From Stenotrophomonas maltophilia (GTDB lineage: Bacteria > Pseudomonadota > Gammaproteobacteria > Xanthomonadales > Xanthomonadaceae): DNA of 64,000 bases. Below are positions 53,135 to 60,536 of this stretch, piece by piece. The stretch is taken from positions 62,001-126,000 of the forward strand of contig DEVL01000005.1 in NCBI GenBank assembly GCA_002363385.1, written 5' to 3'. The notes beneath the pieces were generated by a model. The model was not told where the DNA came from and did not search any database. It saw only the letters and a list, made by a program, of their open reading frames with translations. The stretch's first letter is position 1, and every line of letters starts with the position of its first letter. The position numbers were made by a program, and so were the translations under genes.

Positions 53135-53692
53135 TCAGGGACGCCAGTTGGCGTTGCTGTCCCAGAACACCACCGCACGCTGATACGCTTCGCGATCCAG
53201 CGGCACACCCGAGCCCCCCTCTTCCACGCCCAGCGCGTTGCGCATCATGGTGATCGGCGCCATCGGCACTTCCTCCGGTTCGGCGGTGTAGATGCAGCCC
53301 ACGATGCCCCAGTCCGCCTTGATGGGTGAGCCTTCCCTGGCCAACTGCTCAGCGCTGTACAGGATCACCACCAGGTAGTTCGCGCGCGGTGATTCCACGC
53401 CTTCGAACCAGCGCACCAGCACCGGCAATTCATCGCGGTTGCGCGCCTCGTAGCCGCTGCGCAGCTGATGGCGGTTGGCCTCGGTGATCGGCACGGTCAG
53501 GCAGCGCGTAGAGGTCCAGTTTTCGTACACATGCAGCTTGCAGAACGGCGCGTAGCCATCGAGCACCTTGAACGGCGCGTGCGTATTGAGGTGCTGCTCG
53601 AACTGTTCGGCGCTGCAGTCCTGGATGGTGTTGCCGCGCGGCACGCGCGGGAACAGGCGGGGCCGGGCGAACGCAGTGAGGACGATGGACAT
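53135..53692 (-). CDS. DUF3228 family protein
   Basis: A 185-residue protein whose N-terminus (LTAFARPRLFPRVPRGNTIQ) and following DGYAPFCKLHVYENWTSTR, RWFEGVESPRANYLVVILYS and WGIVGCIYTAEPEEVPM segments have the character of DUF3228, a conserved small domain of unknown function. No signal peptide. Start at 53692 gives MSIVLTAFARPR; ten residues further upstream are open but not needed. It converges on the ybaK-linked gene and stands just downstream of the LytTR regulator gene on the same strand (54 bases). Confidence 0.75.
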   Translation of the reverse strand: MSIVLTAFARPRLFPRVPRGNTIQDCSAEQFEQHLNTHAPFKVLDGYAPFCKLHVYENWTSTRCLTVPITEANRHQLRSGYEARNRDELPVLVRWFEGVESPRANYLVVILYSAEQLAREGSPIKADWGIVGCIYTAEPEEVPMAPITMMRNALGVEEGGSGVPLDREAYQRAVVFWDSNANWRP

Positions 53693-53746
53693 GGGCACAA
53701 TCAGGCGGTGGAGATCGTGCACAGGGTAACGCGTGCGGCGCGTGCC

Positions 53747-54496
53747 CTACAGCGCCAGCCGCTCACGCAACTCACGGGCCTGCCGCCGCGACACCTCCAC
53801 CCGGCTGCCGTCATCGAGGGTCAAGTCATAGCCGTCACTCATCGAGGGCTCGATCGCACGCACGCGGCGCAGGTTGACCAGCGTGTTGCGGTTGGCGCGG
53901 AAGAACAGCGCCGGCGACAGGCGGGCTTCCATCGTGCTCAGGCTGCGCGCCAGCACTGCGTTCTGGTCGCGGAACCACAGCCGTGCGTAGTTGCCGTCGA
54001 CCACCACCTTGCGGATCTCACCCAGCGCCACGAACCAGCAACGCTCGCCATCGCGCAGGAACACCTGATCCTCCGTGCCCAGCGGATCGCGTGGGCCGCT
54101 CGCCGTTGCGGCCGTCGCGACTGCGGCCCGGGGAGAGAGTCGTTCTCGACCGCGTTCGAGCGCGGCCCGCAGCCGGTCCGCTTCCACCGGCTTGACCAGG
54201 TAGTCAAGTGCATTGGTTTCAAAGGCACGCACCGCGTATTGATCGTAGGCGGTGACGAACACCACCATCGGCACCGTGTCCAGTCCCTCAAGCACGTCGA
54301 AGCCCTCGCCCGAGGGCATCTGGACATCGAGCAACACCAGATCGGGCTGCTCGCGCAGGATCGCCTCGCGTGCAGCGGGCACGTCGTCAGCCTCGCCGAC
54401 ACACGCCACCCACGGAATCGCTGCCAGCAGGGTGCGCAGCTCACTGCGTGCCAGCCGCGCATCGTCCACGATCAACACGCGTAGTGAAGCGCTCAT
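53747..54496 (-). CDS. LytTR-type response regulator (AlgR/LytR-like)
   Basis: A 249-residue regulator. The receiver has IVDDARLAR and phospho-acceptor Asp at about 57 in LVLLDVQMPSGEGFD, with VKPVEADRL carrying the conserved Lys. An Ala/Thr-rich linker (about 120-138) leads to a LytTR DNA-binding domain: VALGEIRKVVVDGNYARLWF, LSTMEARLSPALFFRANRNTLVNL and the RQARELRERL end. Its ATG overlaps the kinase stop (ATGA). The target genes are unknown. Confidence 0.9.
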   Translation of the reverse strand: MSASLRVLIVDDARLARSELRTLLAAIPWVACVGEADDVPAAREAILREQPDLVLLDVQMPSGEGFDVLEGLDTVPMVVFVTAYDQYAVRAFETNALDYLVKPVEADRLRAALERGRERLSPRAAVATAATASGPRDPLGTEDQVFLRDGERCWFVALGEIRKVVVDGNYARLWFRDQNAVLARSLSTMEARLSPALFFRANRNTLVNLRRVRAIEPSMSDGYDLTLDDGSRVEVSRRQARELRERLAL

Positions 54497-55563
54497 TGCT
54501 GTACCTCCAGGTGGGCCAGCATGCGCTCGCCCTGTCGCTCCAGCCGGAACGTGCCCCGGCTGGATGAAGAGGGCGCCGCGTCGATGCCCAGCTGCGCCCG
54601 CAGATAGGCCAGCCCGATGCCATGGCCTTCGGTCGTGGTCTGAGGCGCGGCCGGATTGCCCACTTCCAGCCGCAGCACGCCGCACTCGCACTGCGCGCGC
54701 ACCTGCAGCTCGCCGCCGCCGGGGTAAACCGCGATGCCATGCTTGATCGCATTCTCCACCAGCAACTGCAGCGCCATCGGCGGCAGCCGCGCGGACAGCG
54801 CGGCCGGATCGATGTCGGTGTGTACCCGCAGGCGGCCCTCGTAGTGGATCGCTTCCACCGCCAGGTAGTCCTGCACTACGCGCCATTCCTCGGCCAGGGT
54901 GACCCAGCCCCCGTCGGTATGCACCAGGGCGTGGCGCAGCGTGCTGGACAGATGGGTGACCATGTCGCGTGCACGCGCCGGGTCTTCATTGATCAGCGCA
55001 CGCAGGTTGTTGAGCGCATTGAACACAAAGTGGGGATTGAGCCGCGCACGCAGCGCCTGGTGCTCCAGCGTCGCCCGCTGCGCTTCGGCGCGCAGCTGGG
55101 CCATCTCGCTGTGCCGGGCACGCTGCAGCGCGCGGCGGCCGGTCCACAGCGCGCACCACACGCTCAGCACGATGGCGGTATTGAACCAGTAGCCGAAGAC
55201 AGCGGCCGGGCGATAGTTCGCACGCTGTCCCGGCAGCTGCACCCAGTCCCAGGCCAACGCGGGCAACAGCGCGGCAGCGGTAAGCACTTGGGCGGCCGCC
55301 GCCACGATCACCACCGCGAGCAGCAGCCGCCACGTCAATCCCAGCAGATCGCGCTGCAACCAGTCATGCCGCAACGCATAGCCGCGGATGAATGCGCTGC
55401 CCACCCACAGGGAAAGCGTCACCATCACAGAGATCAGGACGATGCCGGACCAGTGCCCTCCGTAGGTGACCCCAAGCAGCAGGCTCACGCCAAGGTAGAC
55501 CAACCACACCGCGCTGTTGCGCCACCAGAAACCGGTATCGCGTGCTGCCCGCTTCTCGCTCAT
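54493..55563 (-). CDS. LytS/AlgZ-type sensor histidine kinase
   Basis: A 356-residue membrane kinase with four N-terminal transmembrane helices (about 18-35, 43-62, 78-100, 120-145) and no large periplasmic domain. The His_kinase motif LRARLNPHFVFNALNNLRAL holds the phospho-acceptor His, followed by LSSTLRHALVH and a short HATPase (LLVENAIKHGIAVYPGGG, GIGLAYLRAQL). This is the LytS/YehU layout paired with LytTR regulators. A ggag Shine-Dalgarno supports the ATG at 55563. An alpha/beta-hydrolase gene lies 20 bases upstream on the same strand and may be cotranscribed. Confidence 0.9.
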   Translation of the reverse strand: MSEKRAARDTGFWWRNSAVWLVYLGVSLLLGVTYGGHWSGIVLISVMVTLSLWVGSAFIRGYALRHDWLQRDLLGLTWRLLLAVVIVAAAAQVLTAAALLPALAWDWVQLPGQRANYRPAAVFGYWFNTAIVLSVWCALWTGRRALQRARHSEMAQLRAEAQRATLEHQALRARLNPHFVFNALNNLRALINEDPARARDMVTHLSSTLRHALVHTDGGWVTLAEEWRVVQDYLAVEAIHYEGRLRVHTDIDPAALSARLPPMALQLLVENAIKHGIAVYPGGGELQVRAQCECGVLRLEVGNPAAPQTTTEGHGIGLAYLRAQLGIDAAPSSSSRGTFRLERQGERMLAHLEVQQ

Positions 55564-55583
55564 CGTCTCCACGCCGGTCTCGA

Positions 55584-56504
55584 TCAGGGCGCTGCAGGCA
55601 GATCAAGGAAGCCCCGGATCTGCGTCTGCAGCCAGCGCGGATCATCCCACATCAGGAAGTGGTGGCCGGCGCGGCTCATCTCGATCCGCACGCCGGGCAG
55701 CGCGGCGTACTGCGTGGCGAATACCTGCCGCGTGCTGGCTTCGGTAGCGCCGAAGGGTTGATAGGCCGCCCACGCGCCCAGCACCAGCACCGGCGAGGTG
55801 ATGCCGGCGATCGGCTGGCGCAGGTCGGTCATCGTCATGGAATACATCGCGTTCGCGGTGGTGGCACGGTCACTGTCGCGTCCCCACTGCTTCAAGGTCG
55901 CCACATGCTCGGGGGCGTGCGCCATGTTGGCGACCGCAGCATCGGTCTGCGCCGCGTACTGCGTGGCGTCGGCGGCGAGCATGCCGGCCCGCATCTGCTC
56001 GGCCATCGGCTTGAGCGTGGCCGGCGTCGCGGCCGGATTCTGCACGGCACCGAAGTACGGCAAGGCATCCACGATCACCAGGGGCCCGATCTTGTGCGGC
56101 GCCGCGATCGCCATCTGCAGCGCCAGCACACCACCGAGGCTGTGGCCGATCACGGCCGGATGATCGAGCTTGCGGTCCGCGCTGTAGGCCAGCAGGCGAT
56201 CGCGCATCGCGCTCAGAAAATCATCGCTGGCCACTGCAGGCGCACCGGCAAAGCCCGGCAGCTGGATCAGGTGGCATTGCACCTGCGGCTGCAGCGCGGC
56301 GCAGGTCTCGCGCCAGACGTCGGCACCGCTGTTGAGGCCCGGGATCATCAATACCGGCCGACCGCTGCCGATCACCTCGACCTGCAGATCCTGGAAACGC
56401 ACGGTGGCCGCATGGGCGGGGCTGACCAAGGTGGCCCATGCGGTCAGCGCGAGCGCAGCCAACGGGGCGATGGAGTAGATGCGGCGGGGACGGACGGTCG
56501 ACAT
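55584..56504 (-). CDS. Exported alpha/beta-fold hydrolase
   Basis: A 306-residue protein with a signal peptide (MSTVRPRRIYSIAPLAALALTAWATLVSPAHA). The hydrolase core shows LMIPGLNSGADVW (oxyanion region), IGHSLGGVLALQMA (nucleophile Ser), and SRAGHHFLMWDDP (catalytic His). Esterase or related activity is likely; the substrate is unknown. Start at 56504 has a caggag Shine-Dalgarno. It precedes the LytS/LytTR pair by 20 bases, so the sensor system may respond to, or control, the hydrolase. Confidence 0.85.
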   Translation of the reverse strand: MSTVRPRRIYSIAPLAALALTAWATLVSPAHAATVRFQDLQVEVIGSGRPVLMIPGLNSGADVWRETCAALQPQVQCHLIQLPGFAGAPAVASDDFLSAMRDRLLAYSADRKLDHPAVIGHSLGGVLALQMAIAAPHKIGPLVIVDALPYFGAVQNPAATPATLKPMAEQMRAGMLAADATQYAAQTDAAVANMAHAPEHVATLKQWGRDSDRATTANAMYSMTMTDLRQPIAGITSPVLVLGAWAAYQPFGATEASTRQVFATQYAALPGVRIEMSRAGHHFLMWDDPRWLQTQIRGFLDLPAAP

Positions 56505-56625
56505 GGCAGGCTCCTGCTGGGTGAGCATGGAGACTGCCGCAGGGTGTCGTCGCCGGGGCGATTACATGAGCAGCGGCCGCAGACCGGCAATGAGCGGTCG
56601 GCAGCGGCGGATCAACATCCGCGCC

Positions 56626-57516
56626 TCAGCGATCCGGCGCGCTCACGATGGCCTGCAAGGCCGCCGGCAGCGATGGATACTGGAAAACAAACCCCTCCGC
56701 CAGGGCGTGCACCGGCTGCACGTTCTGCCCGGTCAGCAGCAGCCCGCTCATTTCCCCGAAGCCCAGCTTCAACGCGAACGCCGGAGTGGTCAGCCGAGCC
56801 GGACGGTGGAGCACATCGCCCAACGTGGTGGCGAAGGTCCGGTTGGTGACCGTGCCGGGCGCCGTGCCGTTGTAGGCGCCGCGTGCCTGATCGCGAGTGA
56901 GCAGCCACAGAATCATGCCGACCAGATCCTCGCGATGGATCCAGCTCATCCACTGCCGACCATCGCCCATCGGCCCGCCGAGCCCCATCCGGAACGGCGG
57001 CAGCATCTTCTGCAGTGCGCCGCCCTCACGTTCGAGCACGATGCCGGTCCGCAGCACGCAGGTGCGCACGCCGAGGTCCTCGGCCTTGAGCGCTTCGGCC
57101 TCCCAGTGCCGGCACAGCATCGCCGCGAAGTCGTGCCCCGGGGAGGCCGTCTCATCCAACGGCGCGCTGTCGCGCGGGCCGTACCAGCCGATCGCCGAGC
57201 CGGACACCAGCACCCGGGGGCGCTCAGGCAACCCGGCCATCCAGGCCAGCAGCGCCTGCGTGGTGCCAATCCGGGAATCGCGCAATGCCTGCTTGCGTTC
57301 ATCGGTCCAGCGGCCGTCCATCAACGGCTCGCCGGCCAGGTTGACCACCGCCTGGACCGGGCCAACCTCGTCCAGCGCCGCAACGCTGCGTACGCCCGGC
57401 TGCGGGTTCCGGCCGGGCCGACGGGTCAGGACGATGGGGTCGTGGCCCTCGGCCAGCAGGCGCGTGCACAGGCTGCGCCCGATGAAGCCGGTGCCACCGG
57501 TGACGAGAATCTGCAT
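56626..57516 (-). CDS. TIGR01777-type NAD-dependent epimerase (YfcH/SulA-like)
   Basis: A 296-residue short-chain dehydrogenase-like protein. The Rossmann motif MQILVTGGTGFIGRSL is at the N-terminus, then VVNLAGEPLMDGRWTDERK, VSGSAIGWYGPRD with the Ser-Tyr area, and a C-terminal DUF1731-type block (PAFALKLGFGEMSGLLLTGQ). This is the YfcH family, of unknown substrate. Strong Shine-Dalgarno aaggagc. Single gene, divergent from metF. Confidence 0.9.
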   Translation of the reverse strand: MQILVTGGTGFIGRSLCTRLLAEGHDPIVLTRRPGRNPQPGVRSVAALDEVGPVQAVVNLAGEPLMDGRWTDERKQALRDSRIGTTQALLAWMAGLPERPRVLVSGSAIGWYGPRDSAPLDETASPGHDFAAMLCRHWEAEALKAEDLGVRTCVLRTGIVLEREGGALQKMLPPFRMGLGGPMGDGRQWMSWIHREDLVGMILWLLTRDQARGAYNGTAPGTVTNRTFATTLGDVLHRPARLTTPAFALKLGFGEMSGLLLTGQNVQPVHALAEGFVFQYPSLPAALQAIVSAPDR

Positions 57517-57640
57517 GGCGGTTGCTCCTTGAGGTAGCCATCACTGTAAGCCCGGGGATGTGCACGGCGCATGCGACGCACTTAACATTCATCGCGATGA
57601 AGAGATATGATTGAGCCACACCCGCCGACGCGCCCCGCCC

Positions 57641-58468
57641 ATGACCGCCATCAGCTTCGAGTTCTATCCACCCAAGACCGACGAGCAGCGCGCCCAGCTG
57701 GACCGGACCGCGGCCAAGCTGAAGGTGTTCGCGCCGGAGTACGTGTCATGTACGTTCGGTGCCGGCGGCTCCACGCTCAGCTACACCTCCGAGACCGTCC
57801 GTCACCTCAAGCAGCACCATGGCTTCGATGCGGCCCCGCACCTGTCCTGCGTTGGTGGCAGCCGCGAGGAGATCCGCGAACTGCTCAAGCTGTACCGCGC
57901 GATCGGTTGCCGCCGCATCGTCGCCCTGCGCGGTGACCTGCCCTCGGGCATGGGCCACCCCGGTGACCTGCGGTATGCCTCCGACCTGATCAGCTTCATC
58001 CGCGCCGAGCATGGCGATGCGTTCCGCATCGAGGTGGGCGCGTATCCGGAGACCCACCCGCAGGCCAACGACGCGCTGCTGGACCTGAAGCACTTCAAGA
58101 CCAAGATCGACGCTGGCGCCGATGCGGCGATCACCCAGTACTTCTTCAACGCCGACGCCTACTTCCATTTCGTGGATGCGGTACGCAAGCTGGGCGTCAC
58201 CGTACCGATCGTGCCGGGCATCATGCCGATCTCCAATTTCAGCCAGCTGCGGCGCTTCTCCGAGCAGTGCGGTGCCGAGATTCCGCGCTGGATCGGCAAG
58301 CGCATGCAGGCCTACGGTGACGATGCCGAATCGGTCCGCGCGTTCGGTGCCGAGGTGGTGGCCAGCCTGTGCGAACGCCTGGTCGCGGGCGGTGCGCCGG
58401 GCCTGCACTTCTACACCCTCAACCTGGCCAAGCCGACCACCCAGGTGCTGAAACTGCTGCGCAGCTGA
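57641..58468 (+). CDS. metF: 5,10-methylenetetrahydrofolate reductase MetF
   Basis: A 275-residue FAD enzyme supplying methyltetrahydrofolate for methionine synthesis. Motifs are ISFEFYPPKTDEQ, VSCTFGAGGST, RIVALRGDLPSG, IEVGAYPETHP and IVPGIMPISNFSQL. Start at 57641 is the family N-terminus; an in-frame ATG ten codons upstream is not conserved. A TATGAT -10 box at 57606-57611 would give a short leader. It completes, with metK and ahcY in the same window, the methyl cycle, though here it is not behind the SAH riboswitch. Confidence 0.96.
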   Translation: MTAISFEFYPPKTDEQRAQLDRTAAKLKVFAPEYVSCTFGAGGSTLSYTSETVRHLKQHHGFDAAPHLSCVGGSREEIRELLKLYRAIGCRRIVALRGDLPSGMGHPGDLRYASDLISFIRAEHGDAFRIEVGAYPETHPQANDALLDLKHFKTKIDAGADAAITQYFFNADAYFHFVDAVRKLGVTVPIVPGIMPISNFSQLRRFSEQCGAEIPRWIGKRMQAYGDDAESVRAFGAEVVASLCERLVAGGAPGLHFYTLNLAKPTTQVLKLLRS

Positions 58469-58506
58469 GGCCGCCACGCATCGCTTGCAGATAACGCCCA
58501 CGCCGC

Positions 58507-58512
58507 TACGCT
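58507..58512 (+). promoter_or_regulatory. Candidate promoter for a leaderless mRNA at 58519
   Basis: TACGCT ends six bases before the ATG; TTGCAG at 58485-58490 forms a -35 with a 16-base spacer. Confidence 0.45.
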
Positions 58513-58518
58513 GCTGCG

Positions 58519-59085
58519 ATGAAACCGCTCGTGTGGCTCCTGCTGTGTGCGCTGTGCCTGCCCTCGCCGCCCGCGCTGGCGCAGGCGCCACAGCGCGTGA
58601 ACCGCTGCACCACTGCCCAGGGCGAAACCGTCTTCACCGACCGCCGCTGCGATGCACTGGGTGCCACCGCGCGATTGCCCCCGCGCAGCGCGAGCGTCGG
58701 CAACACCGGCGTCTACCGCGCCGGCTGCGCGCGCCGGCTCAGTGAACTGACCGGGCAGATCCGCGACGCGGTCAGCGCACAGGACGTCAACCGGCTGTCC
58801 TCGATCTACCTCTGGAGCAATGTCTCCAACGCCACCGCCAACCACATCATCGGCCGCCTGGAATCGGTGGTGCAGCGCCCGCTGATCGACATCGCGCCGG
58901 TCTACCCGGACAGCGCGCCTGTGATGGAGGACCCGGCGCTTGCCGCTGCAGGTACCGTGGAGGCCCCCTCGCGACCCCGCCCGATCGGCCTGCGCATCGA
59001 GCAGACCCTCGGCAGCACCGCCACCCCGGCCAGGACCGTATTCGGCCTGCGCCGTCAGTACGGCTGCTTCTGGATCACGCTGTAG
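58519..59085 (+). CDS. Exported DUF4124-like protein
   Basis: A 188-residue protein with a clear signal peptide (MKPLVWLLLCALCLPSPPALA). The next 30 residues, VNRCTTAQGETVFTDRRCDALG, match the DUF4124 pattern in which a Cys and a strand with VYTD-like wording are followed by a second Cys. The C-terminal part is unknown. Probably periplasmic. No Shine-Dalgarno; promoter geometry suggests a leaderless mRNA. Its last 11 bases overlap the convergent Nudix gene's 3' end. Confidence 0.72.
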   Translation: MKPLVWLLLCALCLPSPPALAQAPQRVNRCTTAQGETVFTDRRCDALGATARLPPRSASVGNTGVYRAGCARRLSELTGQIRDAVSAQDVNRLSSIYLWSNVSNATANHIIGRLESVVQRPLIDIAPVYPDSAPVMEDPALAAAGTVEAPSRPRPIGLRIEQTLGSTATPARTVFGLRRQYGCFWITL

Positions 59086-60034
59086 GGGGCCACAGCGACC
59101 GGATCGCCGCGATGCCCTGCGCGCCGTGGCGACGCGCCTGCGCGATATCAGCGGGCGCCATGCCGCCGAGCGCATACAGCGGCAACGACACCTGCTCGCG
59201 CAGCGCCTCGAACGCCTCCCAGCCCAGCGGTGCCGCTCCGGGATGGCTGGCCGTCGCCTGCACCGGCCCCAGCACGGCGAAATCGCAGCCCAATCGCTGC
59301 GCCGCCTGCAGCTGTTCCAGATCGTGGCAGGAGGCCGCGACCAGCTGACCGGCGGCCAGCGGCCGCGCATCCAGCCCCAGCAGCTGCTCACTGCCCAGAT
59401 GCACGCCGACCCCCAACCGAGCGGCCAGCTCGATATCCCGATTCACCAGCCACTGCGTGCGCGGCCCGTGCTGCTGGATCACCCGCTCGGCCAGCGCCAC
59501 CCGTGCCGGGCTGGACGGCGTGCGCAGCTGTACCCGGCGCACCCCGCTTTCCAGTGCCTGCGCCAGGCGCCACAACCAGGCCTGGTGGACGCTGTCCTCC
59601 TCACCCTCCGGCTCCGGCGTGATCAGATACCGGTCCGGCTGCCGCAGCGCCGCCACCACCGGCAGATCGGCCGGCGGCATCGAATACCGGTGCAGCTTGT
59701 CCGGTGCTACCCAGGTGATGGCCTGTCCCTCACGGCCCCGCGGCGACCCCTTCCAGCTCTGGATCCGGCGTACTTCCAGCCGAAGCCGCTTGTCCGGGTA
59801 GATCTGCGGGACGTCCATGATCCACTCACCGATCTCCGCCTCGATCCCCAGCTCTTCGCGCAGCTCCCGCACCAGCGCCTCTTCGGAGGTCTCGCCGGGC
59901 TCCCGCTTGCCGCCCGGGAATTCCCACAGGCCGGCCATATCGCGGTTCTCGGTACGACGGTTGAGCAGAATGCGGCCACGGGCATCGGTGATGACGCCGG
60001 CCACGACATGGATCGAACGAAGGGGAGATGACAT
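59075..60034 (-). CDS. MutT-type Nudix hydrolase fused to a ThiE-like domain
   Basis: A 319-residue two-domain protein. The N-terminal Nudix domain has the box GGKREPGETSEEALVREL...REELGI (about 43-65), as in MutT, which hydrolyses 8-oxo-dGTP. The C-terminal half (about 180-319) is a ThiE/thiamine-phosphate-synthase-like barrel with GVHLGSEQLLGLDARP, FAVLGPVQATASHPG and LYALGGMAPADI. Such fusions are common in gammaproteobacteria and the ThiE-like part is not proven active. mutT next to secA is conserved order. Start at 60034 follows a ggag-type signal. Confidence 0.88.
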   Translation of the reverse strand: MSSPLRSIHVVAGVITDARGRILLNRRTENRDMAGLWEFPGGKREPGETSEEALVRELREELGIEAEIGEWIMDVPQIYPDKRLRLEVRRIQSWKGSPRGREGQAITWVAPDKLHRYSMPPADLPVVAALRQPDRYLITPEPEGEEDSVHQAWLWRLAQALESGVRRVQLRTPSSPARVALAERVIQQHGPRTQWLVNRDIELAARLGVGVHLGSEQLLGLDARPLAAGQLVAASCHDLEQLQAAQRLGCDFAVLGPVQATASHPGAAPLGWEAFEALREQVSLPLYALGGMAPADIAQARRHGAQGIAAIRSLWPPTA

Positions 60035-60127
60035 ACCCGGAGGATGCCCAAAGCGGGCCGGGTGACGCAATGCCCCTGCCGGTAGTTGTGGAGGCGCAGT
60101 GCGGACCGTGGTGTGTCTCCGTTCGCG

Positions 60128-60228
60128 TCTGCCGCGAGCGTGAGGGCCCCGCAGCGACCGGCAGGCCCCTCGGCAAATGTCCCCCGGCCGCCGCCTGGCG
60201 GCGACGGCCTCCTCCTTGATTTTGCCCA
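60128..60228. repeat. Dispersed intergenic repeat, family B, copy 2
   Basis: Box 1 (60128-60149) and box 2 (60171-60228, cggcaaatgtcccccgg to cctccttgattttgcccag) match copy 1 at 31.5 kb, with box 2 in the opposite orientation relative to box 1. Part of the 436-base gene-free stretch between the Nudix gene and the secA terminator. Confidence 0.7.
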
Positions 60229-60335
60229 GGAGCCTGCCGGCCGCTACGGAGCGCGCGGGTGGTGGGAGTGCGCAAAGCGGTCCTTGATCTGCTCACCGCT
60301 ACCGCAGCCTGCTGTCACGAGGCGGCTGGGCTGCT

Positions 60336-60418
60336 CCGGGAAGGACCGTCACCCGCATGGATGCGGGTGTCGAGCCTACAAGGAGGTATTTACGGCGCGT
60401 CCTGGACGGGGCTGCCCG
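60336..60418. repeat. Dispersed intergenic repeat, family A, copy 2
   Basis: Read on the plus strand it runs gaccgtca, a hairpin acccgcat/atgcgggt, cgagcc, then tacggcgcgtcctgg, the reverse-complement order of copy 1 at 25.7 kb. The hairpin arms differ from copy 1 while the flanks are kept. The outer 18-bp terminal repeats of copy 1 are not intact here. Confidence 0.7.
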
Positions 60419-60470
60419 GTCGCCTCACGCCATGGACATTCGAGGCGCCACGCCGTTGGCGAAGAACCAC

Positions 60471-60500
60471 AAAAAAGCCCCGCACAGGGCGGGGCTTTTT
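60471..60500. terminator. Intrinsic terminator of secA (bidirectional)
   Basis: A 12-base-pair stem aaaaagccccgc/gcggggcttttt with A and T tails on both sides, 37 bases beyond the secA stop on the minus strand. Confidence 0.92.
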
Positions 60501-60536
60501 CAGCACTTCCAATCACTCGATCAGTCGATCAACTAA

